A stretch of DNA of 35,270 nucleotides, taken from Lutibacter sp. (GTDB lineage: Bacteria > Bacteroidota > Bacteroidia > Flavobacteriales > Flavobacteriaceae). A program made the translations under genes and the position numbers. Under the pieces are notes generated by a model. The model saw only the letters and a program-made list of their open reading frames with translations. It did not search any database and was not told the origin of the DNA. The stretch covers positions 1 to 35,270 of the forward strand of contig NZ_JAUYUD010000009.1 of NCBI RefSeq assembly GCF_030692605.1. The letters are read 5' to 3'. Shown one piece after another: positions 13,721-21,978 of this stretch; positions within the stretch are counted from its first letter, which is position 1; every line of letters starts with the position of its first letter.

Positions 13721-16153
13721 TCAAAACTTTACATCAACTTTTACATTAAAAACTCTCGAAGTCATATAATTAGGAATGCCATAAAATTGTTTTGAATAGG
13801 AATCGCGTACCCAGGTATTGGTAATTGCGTTTTGCACATCAAACATATTAAATATTTCAAAACCTACAGCTAATTCTTTAAAGTTACTTTTCCAACCAGA
13901 TGAATAAGAATTTGTTGTATCCACAAAAACATAAGAAACACCAATATCTGCTCTTTTATAAGCGTTTAATCTATTTTGATAAACATAAGGATTTGCATAC
14001 GATGGAGAACCACCTGGTACGCCTGTATTAAACACCAAATTCAAATACATTTTAATATTTGGAATGGTTGGCACATAATCTTGAAATAACATCGCAAACT
14101 TAAATAATTGATCTGTTGGTCTGGAAATATATCCTTGACTATTGCTATTTTCTTCGGTTTTTAAAAAACCAATACTCACCCAACTTTCAGTTCCTGGAAC
14201 AAATTCGCCATTTAATCGTAAATCAAGCCCTGTAGCGTACCCTTTTGCATTATTTGTGGCAGCATATCTAATTTTAACATTATCAACAGTATATGTATTT
14301 ACATTGGTTAAATTTTTAAAATACATTTCAGAGGTAAGTTTAAAAGGTCGGTTCCATAAATTAAAACTATAATCGTTTCCAACTATAAAATGGGTAGCAT
14401 GTTGAGCTTCCACGTTTTCATTAACAATTCCAGAATAATTTCTAAGTTCTTTGTAAAATGGAGGTTGATTGTACGTACCAATTGCCAAACGGAAAAGCAT
14501 ATCTTTTTTCCAATCTGGTTTTATTGCGAATTGTGTCCTTAGGCTAAATGTGGTTTGATTTTTAGCAGTTACATTCCAATGATGCGCTCTTAGTCCAGCA
14601 TTGTACCATATTTTATGATTACCCCAAGTGCTAATTTTACTGTATTGCACAAAAGTTTCGAAACGATTTATACGGATATTATTTGTAGCATCTACACTTC
14701 TAAAAGGAAGTAACTCGCCTGTAAAAGGTTGGTACGGTTCATTGTTTGGGTTATTGGAAAGTGGTCTAACATTGAACCCTAGAGAATCAATAACTTCCCA
14801 TTCTTTTAGTCGATCTCTAATGTCTTCAAATTGATGCTTAATTCCGAACTCAACTAAATGTAATTCTTTTTTAAAGGCTGCGTTTATAGCAATATTTCCA
14901 ATTAGTGCATCTAAATTGTTTCGGGCGTGATTTAATTGGGAACCTATTCCAGTATAATTTTCAATCTCACCAAAATTATCTGAACCAAAATCCGTATTAA
15001 CTTCGCCCAAATTATAATTCGCTAAAATATCAAAATACTCTTGTTCTGTGGTGTGATATAATGAAGAAATAAAATTCACATTTAAATTTTCTGAAAGGAT
15101 ATAAGTGCCTTTCAAAGCTCCAAATAAAGTTTTAAACTCATCTTTTTCTTGACCTTCATAAAAAACAATGAGACCTATCGGATTTGTTAATGTTCCGAAA
15201 TTTGTTCTTCTTGATTTTGGAATATAATGGTAGTTGTTTAAGGCAAAATTACCAAGAAAATCGATTTTTAATTTAGGGTTGACTTCATATGATAAAAAAG
15301 ATTGGATATCAGCAAATTTAGGATTGCTATTTGTTTCAATATCCTGACTATCAATAAACAAACTGTGATCTCTATATCGGATTCCAACCAAAGCACTTAA
15401 TTTGTCATTCATTAATTTTCCTTCAATAGTAGCACTGCCACCAAGTAAACTAGTTTGAATAGCTACTTCAAATTTCTCTGGAGTTTTGTACGTGATATCT
15501 AAAACAGAAGATAGTTTGTCACCATATTTAGCTTGAAAACCTCCGGCAGAAAATTTAATATTTTGCACCATTTGGGTATTAATGAAACTCAAACCTTCTT
15601 GTTGCCCCGAGCGCACTAAAAAAGGACGATACACCTCAATACCATTTACATACACTAAATTTTCATCAAAATTTCCTCCACGCACATTGTATTGTGTGCT
15701 TAATTCGTTGTTATTATTAACTCCTGGTAAGGTCATTAATAAATTTTCTACTCCTGCATTTGCACCTGGAATTTTAGTTGCAGTTTTTGGCGTAACAGAA
15801 ATAATACCTTGCGCTTCTTTAGCAGAATCCCTAACTTCAATTTCTTCAATTTCTTCAACTGAAGCTTCCAAAATAGGTGAATAACGCAACGTTTTATTGC
15901 TTGGAATAATCACCTTTTTGAAAATAGTTTTAAATCCAATATGACTAAATTTAACTTCAATAGGAACGTCAGCTGGAATGTTTAAAGTATAGGCACCATT
16001 TTTATCGGATGTAGTACCAACATTTAAATAAGTGATTGCAACCCCTTCAATAGGTTCTTTTTCTTTGGTTTTAATATCTCCTTTAATCACTGCTTTTTGC
16101 GAAACAGCTGTGAAACCAATAAAAAGAGCAATGAAAAAAAGTACTGTTTTCAA
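13721..16153 (-). CDS. TonB-dependent outer-membrane receptor with CarboxypepD_reg-like domain
   Basis: An 810-residue outer-membrane transporter that would take up a substrate with energy from TonB-ExbBD. The parts in order are a signal peptide (1-18, ending AVSQ) and a CarboxypepD_reg-like domain at about 22-100 (GDIKTKEKEPIEGVAITYLN, NIPADVPIEVKFSHIGFKT). A plug follows at about 115-225 (LLMTLPGVNNNNELSTQYNV, RGGNFDENLVYVNGIEVYRP), then a beta-barrel to the end, which closes with the phenylalanine typical of barrels (VKVDVKF). It lacks the partner SusD gene, so it is not a SusCD pair. The substrate cannot be read. It starts with TTG at 16153-16151, because no in-frame ATG exists between the upstream stop and the signal peptide. 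It follows the M23 gene by 9 bases and is probably co-transcribed with it. Confidence 0.88.
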   Translation of the reverse strand: MKTVLFFIALFIGFTAVSQKAVIKGDIKTKEKEPIEGVAITYLNVGTTSDKNGAYTLNIPADVPIEVKFSHIGFKTIFKKVIIPSNKTLRYSPILEASVEEIEEIEVRDSAKEAQGIISVTPKTATKIPGANAGVENLLMTLPGVNNNNELSTQYNVRGGNFDENLVYVNGIEVYRPFLVRSGQQEGLSFINTQMVQNIKFSAGGFQAKYGDKLSSVLDITYKTPEKFEVAIQTSLLGGSATIEGKLMNDKLSALVGIRYRDHSLFIDSQDIETNSNPKFADIQSFLSYEVNPKLKIDFLGNFALNNYHYIPKSRRTNFGTLTNPIGLIVFYEGQEKDEFKTLFGALKGTYILSENLNVNFISSLYHTTEQEYFDILANYNLGEVNTDFGSDNFGEIENYTGIGSQLNHARNNLDALIGNIAINAAFKKELHLVEFGIKHQFEDIRDRLKEWEVIDSLGFNVRPLSNNPNNEPYQPFTGELLPFRSVDATNNIRINRFETFVQYSKISTWGNHKIWYNAGLRAHHWNVTAKNQTTFSLRTQFAIKPDWKKDMLFRLAIGTYNQPPFYKELRNYSGIVNENVEAQHATHFIVGNDYSFNLWNRPFKLTSEMYFKNLTNVNTYTVDNVKIRYAATNNAKGYATGLDLRLNGEFVPGTESWVSIGFLKTEENSNSQGYISRPTDQLFKFAMLFQDYVPTIPNIKMYLNLVFNTGVPGGSPSYANPYVYQNRLNAYKRADIGVSYVFVDTTNSYSSGWKSNFKELAVGFEIFNMFDVQNAITNTWVRDSYSKQFYGIPNYMTSRVFNVKVDVKF

Positions 16154-16162
16154 ATGATTATT

Positions 16163-17872
16163 TTATTTTCTATAAAACGTTGTAACTAATTCTGAAGTAT
16201 TTCCAACATTGTCCATTACTACTATTTTTAATTCATGTTTTGCTTCCATATAGGTTTTTTCTGTAAAATCATGAGTTAATATGCCATTAGTTACATCGTA
16301 TTCCATTAAAATCCACGCTCCATCAATTTCCCCTCTATAACTTTTAATCCCAGATCCAATATCTCCAATCTTTACTTTGAGTTGTAGATGATTTGTTAAC
16401 CACTGATTTTCTTTAAAATTATACAATTTTATGGTAGGAATTTTGTCATCAAATAAAATAGCATAGTTTCCAAATTTTCTAGTTGAGGTGTAACAGTAAT
16501 TGTCCTTTTTGATTGTTTTTGTATAGGAACTTCGATTCTTATTTGTTAAATACGCAATATACAATTGTTCCTTTTCCTTTTGTGAATAGGTTGAAGTATC
16601 AAATGTTAAAGTGAAATTAGCCGCTACAGGCACAGTTGGTGTATGAATAGTAGCCCTATTGTTTTCGACAACGAAATCTAAATATAAATCGTTATAAAAA
16701 GTATATTTAGGAAAAGAAACCTTAACACCATTCAATTCAAATTTATTAAATTGGGTATGATTAATTGAGTAGTTTGTGATTTTTGGTGTACTTGTAACCA
16801 AAATTGAATCTTTTTTCCCTTTAATAGGAATACTTACTTTTTGCTGATTTCCTTTGAAATCTTTTGCAATAATTTCTACTTTATAGTGAATGCCATCTTC
16901 AACTTTTAGATACCCGTTATTAATATTTGTCGCATACATTCCTAGTGAATTAAGTGGTTCTACAAAGCATTTTTGTATGGTTTGGTTTTGAATAGCAAGA
17001 CGCTTATAATCTACTAGAAGATTGATTAACTTGTCATCTTTAAATGCAAATTGTGACGTATTAAATTCATGTATTTTTTGGCCGTTGACCAACATTTCTA
17101 AGCTATAAATTCCGTTGCGGTTTGGCGCTCCATCCAATACGTCAAAAGAGTGAACACCAAAACTTATTTCTCCATATGCTTTAATAGAATCGGCCACAAT
17201 TTCATTAGTTGTACTTTTTTTGAGTGATAATTGTGTTGGTATTGAAAGTTGGTTGATATGTGAATCATTATTTTTTGTATATCCTATAACATTATCAATA
17301 GTGGGTTTTATAGAATCATTCAAATTAAATCCGAAAAGCATTGGGTTAAACGCGTTTTGTGTTGATGAATCTCTAATTTCGAAGTGAAGGTGAGGACCCA
17401 TAAAACCACCGGTTCTTCCGCTTAAACCAATTACTTCCTTTCTTGAAATTGGTAATTCATTAGCGTTTGGATACACTTGCATTTCAAAACTTTCATTTTC
17501 GTATTGCTTCTTTTTAATGTAAGTTTCCAGCCGATCACTAAAACGTTGCAAATGCGCATAAACGGTTGTAAAACCATTTGGGTGAGTTATATAAACAACT
17601 TTTCCATAGCCCCAATGTGAAATTCTAATTCTTGAAATATAACCTTCCGCTGCTGCATAGACTTTAAACCCTTCTTTTTGTTGTGTTCTAATATCGAATC
17701 CAGCGTGAAAATGATTGGGTCTGAGCTCTCCAAAGGTTCCAGATAAAAAAAGAGGAATATCCAATGGGCTTTCAAAATAATTAGATGGAAATAGTTTGTT
17801 TTGAGGTAATTGCGCATGGCATAGCCCAAAATAAAAAATAAACGAATATAGAGATAGAAGGTATTTAAGCAC
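16163..17872 (-). CDS. M23 family peptidase (LytM domain), secreted
   Basis: A 569-residue envelope protein with a signal peptide (about 1-20, ending CHAQ) and an M23/LytM zinc endopeptidase domain near the N-terminus. The zinc site is complete: HFHAGFD at 54-60 (H56, D60) and HLHFEIRD at 161-168 (H161, H163), with YAH at 105-107. These enzymes cut peptide cross-links in peptidoglycan. Residues 180-569 are a long beta-rich region without a recognised domain, giving a protein larger than most M23 peptidases. The start is GTG at 17872-17870; no ATG gives the signal peptide. It leads a two-gene transcript with the TonB receptor and diverges from the zapA block, as part of an envelope and division neighbourhood. 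Confidence 0.88.
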   Translation of the reverse strand: MLKYLLSLYSFIFYFGLCHAQLPQNKLFPSNYFESPLDIPLFLSGTFGELRPNHFHAGFDIRTQQKEGFKVYAAAEGYISRIRISHWGYGKVVYITHPNGFTTVYAHLQRFSDRLETYIKKKQYENESFEMQVYPNANELPISRKEVIGLSGRTGGFMGPHLHFEIRDSSTQNAFNPMLFGFNLNDSIKPTIDNVIGYTKNNDSHINQLSIPTQLSLKKSTTNEIVADSIKAYGEISFGVHSFDVLDGAPNRNGIYSLEMLVNGQKIHEFNTSQFAFKDDKLINLLVDYKRLAIQNQTIQKCFVEPLNSLGMYATNINNGYLKVEDGIHYKVEIIAKDFKGNQQKVSIPIKGKKDSILVTSTPKITNYSINHTQFNKFELNGVKVSFPKYTFYNDLYLDFVVENNRATIHTPTVPVAANFTLTFDTSTYSQKEKEQLYIAYLTNKNRSSYTKTIKKDNYCYTSTRKFGNYAILFDDKIPTIKLYNFKENQWLTNHLQLKVKIGDIGSGIKSYRGEIDGAWILMEYDVTNGILTHDFTEKTYMEAKHELKIVVMDNVGNTSELVTTFYRK

Positions 17873-17975
17873 TTTTTTTGATTTTGGGCTAATGTACTAA
17901 ATAAATTATTTTTAAAAATTAATTATAGTATACTAACGCAAAAAATATAAATTATATATAAAATAGCGCAAAACA

Positions 17976-18007
17976 GTTGTTATATTGCTGTACTAACACT
18001 AACTTTG
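17976..18007 (+). promoter_or_regulatory. Candidate promoter of the zapA block
   Basis: GTTG at 17976-17979, a 20-base spacer and TAACTTTG at 18000-18007 match the Bacteroidota consensus with one base off in the -33 box. The expected start lies near 18014, about 23 bases before the first ATG. Confidence 0.45.
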
Positions 18008-18036
18008 TATTTATAGTTTAGATTCTATAAGTGCCT

Positions 18037-18327
18037 ATGAATTCTTTAACACAAGTTGTTAATTTAGTTGAAAATAAGCTCCAATTACTTTTGGAAAAAT
18101 TTATTTTTTTAAAAGAGGAAAACGAGTTATTACATCAAAAAATAACAAAATTAGAGATGAAATTGGAGGAAGAGAAGCAACTTTTAAATGATTTTGATAA
18201 AAAATATCAAACATTAAAAATTGCAAAAACTATAGAAGGCAGTAAAGAAGATAGAAAAGAAACGAAACTTAAAATAAATGCTTTAATTCGTGAAATTGAC
18301 AGTTGTATCAATCAATTAAGCGAATAA
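18037..18327 (+). CDS. Small coiled-coil protein upstream of zapA
   Basis: A 96-residue protein that is almost all coiled coil, with heptads through residues 8-60 (LEKFIFLKEENELLHQKITK, then LEMKLEEEKQLLNDFDKKY). A start at GTG 18031 is possible but the ATG at 18037 is preferred. The stop lies 11 bases before zapA. In Bacteroidota a small coiled-coil gene commonly stands just before zapA, and by size and shape the protein is ZapB-like; a role with ZapA at the division ring is therefore plausible. The sequence itself is too low in complexity to prove it. Confidence 0.7.
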   Translation: MNSLTQVVNLVENKLQLLLEKFIFLKEENELLHQKITKLEMKLEEEKQLLNDFDKKYQTLKIAKTIEGSKEDRKETKLKINALIREIDSCINQLSE

Positions 18328-18338
18328 GTTCTTTAAAA

Positions 18339-18635
18339 ATGGATGATTCTTTAAAAATAAAAGTAACTATTGCAGGGCGCGTATATCCTATCAAAATTAA
18401 GAATGAAAATGAAGAGGAAGGAATGCGAAAAGCAGCAAAAAAAATCAATGATTTAGTTGCCAAATTTGAAACGAATTATGCGGTAAATGATAAACAAGAT
18501 GTATTAGCCATGTGCGCTTTACAATTTGCATCATTAATGGAAATAAATGCCATAATAAAGGAACAAGATTTAGTTGAAGTCTCAGAAAAAATGAATACCA
18601 TAAATGAATTATTAACCATTCATTTAGAAAAATAA
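18339..18635 (+). CDS. zapA: ZapA, cell division protein
   Basis: A 98-residue ZapA homologue. ZapA binds FtsZ filaments and cross-links them in the division ring. The N-terminal globular part (LKIKVTIAGRVYPIKIKNEN) is followed by a helix (EGMRKAAKKINDLVAKFETN) and a long C-terminal coiled coil (about 45-98), the family layout. A longer frame from 18303 overlaps the upstream gene, but the ATG at 18339 gives the correct N-terminus and clears the upstream stop. It is followed by the 6S RNA and rny. The E. coli zapA gene is also followed by the 6S RNA gene. Confidence 0.88.
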   Translation: MDDSLKIKVTIAGRVYPIKIKNENEEEGMRKAAKKINDLVAKFETNYAVNDKQDVLAMCALQFASLMEINAIIKEQDLVEVSEKMNTINELLTIHLEK

Positions 18636-18663
18636 GTTCTGTAAAAAATAATTAATAATACTG

Positions 18664-18822
18664 CCTACATTAGTTACCGTTTGTTAAACTCAACACTATT
18701 TCTTTATAAAGGATGAGTCATAGTTGTGAAAGCAAGCCGCCTTGAGCGGATCCTTGAGCAATTAGTTAGTCCTAATCTTGTTATAAGGAGTTTACAAAAA
18801 CCTTTCTAATGTAGGTTTTTTT
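18664..18822 (+). ncRNA. ssrS: 6S RNA (Flavobacteria type)
   Basis: CCTACATTAG at 18664-18673 pairs perfectly with CTAATGTAGG at 18806-18815, which is followed by a seven-T run to 18822. A second helix, TAAACTC (18685-18691) with GAGTTTA (18788-18794), lies inside. Small hairpins (CCGC/GCGG at 18738-18750 and ATTAG/CTAAT near 18761-18776) lie in the interior. A long closed rod with internal loops fits 6S RNA, which binds RNA polymerase holoenzyme. The position directly after zapA matches the zapA-6S order in E. coli. The 5' end is set at the base of the helix and may be a few bases further up. The closing helix also acts as an intrinsic terminator. Confidence 0.78.
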
Positions 18823-18840
18823 ATACACACATTTTAAACT

Positions 18841-20409
18841 ATGATAGAATATATAATGCCAATTACGATTGGTATCGCAATAGGGTTAGCAATAGGATAT
18901 GTTATTGCAAAATTTTTAGAAAAATCGAAATCTTCTAAATTAATTAGACAGACCAAAAAGGAAGCTTTTTCTATAATGAGAGAGGCCAAAATTGAAGCAG
19001 AAGCCGTTAAGTTGGATAAAATTTTGCAAGCAAAAGAGAAATTCATTGAATTAAAATCGGAACACGAAAAAGTAATTATTGCACGTGATAAAAAAATTGC
19101 CGATTCTGAAAAAAGAGCGCGGGATAAAGAATCTCAAATTTCTCAAGAACTTGATAAAAACAAAAAAATAAATGCTGAAATTGAAGGAAAAATTGAGGAT
19201 TACGATGCTAAAATGGAGTATTTGGAACGACGTACTGAAGAAGTAGATAAATTACACCGCAAACAAGTGGATAATTTAGAAGTTATTTCTGGACTATCAG
19301 CTGAAGATGCTAAAAAAGAATTGGTAAATTCCTTGAAAGATCAGGCAAAGGCAGATGCAATGGCTTACATTCAAGAAACTATTGAAGAGTCCAAATTAAC
19401 CGCACAACAAGAAGCTAGAAAAGTAATTTTAAATACAATTCAAAGGGTTGGTGTTGAACAAACTGTTGAGAATTGTGTTTCAGTATTCAATATAGAATCA
19501 GATGATGTTAAAGGTAGAATTATTGGTCGAGAAGGTCGTAATATAAGGGCTTTAGAAGCTGAAACAGGGGTTGAAATTATTGTTGATGATACGCCTGAAG
19601 CTATTATTTTATCTTGTTTTGATCCTGTTCGTAGAGAAATTGCACGTTTATCATTACATAATTTAGTAACCGACGGTAGAATTCATCCTGCTCGAATTGA
19701 AGAAATTGTTAAAAAAACTGAAAAACAAATTCAACAAGAAATTATTGAAATTGGAAAACGTACTGTCATCGATTTAGGGATTCACGGATTACATCCTGAG
19801 CTCATTAAAACCATTGGTAGAATGAAATATCGTTCTTCGTATGGTCAAAATTTATTGCAGCACTCTCGCGAAGTAGCAAACTTATGTGGTATTATGGCAG
19901 CTGAATTGGGCTTAAATGCTAAATTAGCAAAAAGAGCTGGATTGTTGCATGATATTGGGAAAGTACCAGAAACAGAAAGTGAACTTCCACATGCTTTATT
20001 AGGAATGCAGTGGGCTGAAAAATACAATGAGAATGCAGAGGTTTGTAATGCTATAGGTGCACATCACGATGAAATTGAAATGAAATACATGATTTCGCCT
20101 ATCGTGCAAGTTTGTGATGCCATTTCAGGGGCAAGACCTGGAGCTAGAAGGCAAGTGCTAGATTCGTACATTCAACGACTTAAAGATTTAGAAGAAATTG
20201 CACTTGGATTTTTAGGAGTTCAAAAAGCGTATGCCATACAAGCTGGTAGAGAATTACGTGTAATTGTTGAAAGTGAAAAAGTATCTGATGCAAAAGCAGG
20301 AGAACTTTCATTTAGTATTTCTCAAAAAATTCAGAACGATATGACCTATCCTGGTCAAGTTCGAGTTACAGTTATTAGAGAAACTCGCTCTGTGAATATT
20401 GCAAAATAA
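18841..20409 (+). CDS. rny: Ribonuclease Y
   Basis: A 522-residue membrane-bound endoribonuclease that starts mRNA decay. The order of parts is the family's. There is an N-terminal transmembrane segment at about 5-25 ([20 protein letters not shown]) and a coiled coil to about 200. The KH RNA-binding domain lies at about 215-275 ([20 protein letters not shown]), and the HD phosphohydrolase domain has metal-binding H370-D371 in GLLHDIGK, preceded by H341 (QHSREVANL). The C-terminal domain is complete and the length matches the usual 510-525. The ATG at 18841 starts 18 bases after the 6S terminator run. A strong terminator follows at 20420. Confidence 0.95.
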   Translation: MIEYIMPITIGIAIGLAIGYVIAKFLEKSKSSKLIRQTKKEAFSIMREAKIEAEAVKLDKILQAKEKFIELKSEHEKVIIARDKKIADSEKRARDKESQISQELDKNKKINAEIEGKIEDYDAKMEYLERRTEEVDKLHRKQVDNLEVISGLSAEDAKKELVNSLKDQAKADAMAYIQETIEESKLTAQQEARKVILNTIQRVGVEQTVENCVSVFNIESDDVKGRIIGREGRNIRALEAETGVEIIVDDTPEAIILSCFDPVRREIARLSLHNLVTDGRIHPARIEEIVKKTEKQIQQEIIEIGKRTVIDLGIHGLHPELIKTIGRMKYRSSYGQNLLQHSREVANLCGIMAAELGLNAKLAKRAGLLHDIGKVPETESELPHALLGMQWAEKYNENAEVCNAIGAHHDEIEMKYMISPIVQVCDAISGARPGARRQVLDSYIQRLKDLEEIALGFLGVQKAYAIQAGRELRVIVESEKVSDAKAGELSFSISQKIQNDMTYPGQVRVTVIRETRSVNIAK

Positions 20410-20419
20410 ATTATAAAAT

Positions 20420-20467
20420 TTAGGGTTGATTAAAAGTAAATTTTAGTCAACCCTAATTATTTTTTTT
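20420..20467. terminator. Terminator after rny
   Basis: TTAGGGTTGATTAAAA (20420-20435) pairs with TTTTAGTCAACCCTAA (20441-20456) over 16 positions, with one G/T, around a GTAAA loop. A T-rich tract follows to 20467. The reverse side is also T-rich and may serve the methyltransferase gene. Confidence 0.85.
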
Positions 20468-20534
20468 GTAAAAACTTTCGCTATTAAAATATCAAAAAGC
20501 TTATTATCTAGTATTCACTTACAATGAACGTTAC

Positions 20535-21743
20535 TTAACTTTTTCGTTCCAATAAAGCCATATAAAATCCGTCATAACCAGTTTTTGCTGGAGAAACTTT
20601 ACGTTGTTTTACCAACTCAAAATTCGGATTGTTTTGTAAAAATGCTGTTACCTGATTTTCATTTTCAGAAGGTAAAATTGAACATGTAGCATATACTACT
20701 TTCCCATTCACTTTTACCATTTGAGAATAATCTTGTAAAATGGCGGCTTGTGTTTTTCTAATTTCATCTAAAAATTCAGGTTGTAATTTCCATTTACTAT
20801 CTGGATTTCGTTTTAAAACACCAATTCCACTACATGGCGCATCAATTAAAACACGGTCTGCAGTATCTTTCAGTTTTTTAATCACCTTGGTATTTTCAAT
20901 TACCTTGGTTGATATGTTATGGGCACCATTTCTACGAGCTCTAATTTTTAACTTTCTAAGTTTACTTTCGTAAATATCAGTAGCAGTAATAATGCCTTTA
21001 TTTTCCATTAAGGCAGCCAAATGCAATGATTTTCCACCGGCCCCAGCACATGTATCAATTACTCTCATCCCAGGTTGCACATCTAAATAAGCAGCAACTA
21101 ATTGAGAAGATGCATCTTGTACCTCAAAAAATCCATTTTTAAAACTATCTGTCACAAACACATTGGCACGTTCAACCAATTTTAAAGCATCTGGAAAACC
21201 ATCAATAAATTCAGTTTCAATATCATCTTTAAGCAACTCATTTTTCAAAGCTATTTTTGTTGTTTTAAGCGTATTGGTCCTTAAAATAACTTCAGCTTGT
21301 TGATTTAGAGCGGCTATTTCTTTCGTCCATGTTGCTTCCCCTAATTCCTTCACACAAACTTCATCCATCCAATCTGGGATTGATTCTTTAATAGCTCTTA
21401 TTTTTTGCAATTCGTCAAACTTTCCTTTAATTCTTCGCTCTGGAACTTCTTGTAATTGAGTCCATTCAGGTAATTTAATTCCTTTTAAAATTGCCCAAAC
21501 AGCAAAATTTTTCCAAACGTTTTCGTGGGTATAATGGTATTTAGTACCGGCTATTTCATTATACAACCGTTTCCAACGTACCATATCATAAATAGTCTCG
21601 GCAACAAATTTACGATCACGGGCTCCCCAACGCTTGTCTTTTTTTAATGCTTTTTCAACCACTTTATCGGCATATTCTCCTTCATTAAAAATAAGTTTCA
21701 TAGATTCTACTACGGTGTACACTAAATTTCGATGTAATCTCAT
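20535..21743 (-). CDS. RsmB/NOP-type rRNA cytosine-C5 methyltransferase
   Basis: A 402-residue SAM-dependent methyltransferase that should make 5-methylcytosine in rRNA. The N-terminal NusB-like RNA-binding part is followed by the Rossmann-fold domain with the SAM loop VIDTCAGAGGKSLHLAAL. Two conserved cysteines are present: C304 in IDAPCSGIGVLKRNP and C354 in YATCSILPSENENQ; the latter is in the motif that carries the nucleophile in RsmB. The start is placed at the ATG 21743-21741 rather than the GTG one codon upstream. The exact substrate position (16S C967 as for RsmB) is inferred by family. It is transcribed alone toward the rny terminator. Confidence 0.88.
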   Translation of the reverse strand: MRLHRNLVYTVVESMKLIFNEGEYADKVVEKALKKDKRWGARDRKFVAETIYDMVRWKRLYNEIAGTKYHYTHENVWKNFAVWAILKGIKLPEWTQLQEVPERRIKGKFDELQKIRAIKESIPDWMDEVCVKELGEATWTKEIAALNQQAEVILRTNTLKTTKIALKNELLKDDIETEFIDGFPDALKLVERANVFVTDSFKNGFFEVQDASSQLVAAYLDVQPGMRVIDTCAGAGGKSLHLAALMENKGIITATDIYESKLRKLKIRARRNGAHNISTKVIENTKVIKKLKDTADRVLIDAPCSGIGVLKRNPDSKWKLQPEFLDEIRKTQAAILQDYSQMVKVNGKVVYATCSILPSENENQVTAFLQNNPNFELVKQRKVSPAKTGYDGFYMALLERKS

Positions 21744-21930
21744 CACTTTATAAATTTGAGGGGCAAAGGTAATTAATTAGTTGATGTTGAATGCTATTAT
21801 TGAAAATAGAATTTGAATTGCTTTTAAATAGAGCGATTATTTCTACGTAAGATAAATTCAAATTTTGAGTTTTAAAAATTATGAAATTATATTAATATAG
21901 CTTTTATACCTATTATTTATGTCAAATTGT

Positions 21931-21938
21931 TATTTTTG
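21931..21938 (+). promoter_or_regulatory. Candidate -7 box for recG
   Basis: TATTTTTG matches TAnnTTTG 40 bases before the start codon. No TTTG lies at the expected -33 distance. Confidence 0.35.
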
Positions 21939-21978
21939 AACTACGCTAGTAGTACCATTTTCAGCTATAATTTAACCT

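Noticed and set aside
13721-16153. SusC of a SusCD polysaccharide locus
   Set aside because: No SusD-like gene and no glycoside hydrolase gene lie next to it.
18303-18635. 110-residue version of zapA starting at 18303
   Set aside because: That start overlaps the upstream gene; the ATG at 18339 gives the family N-terminus.
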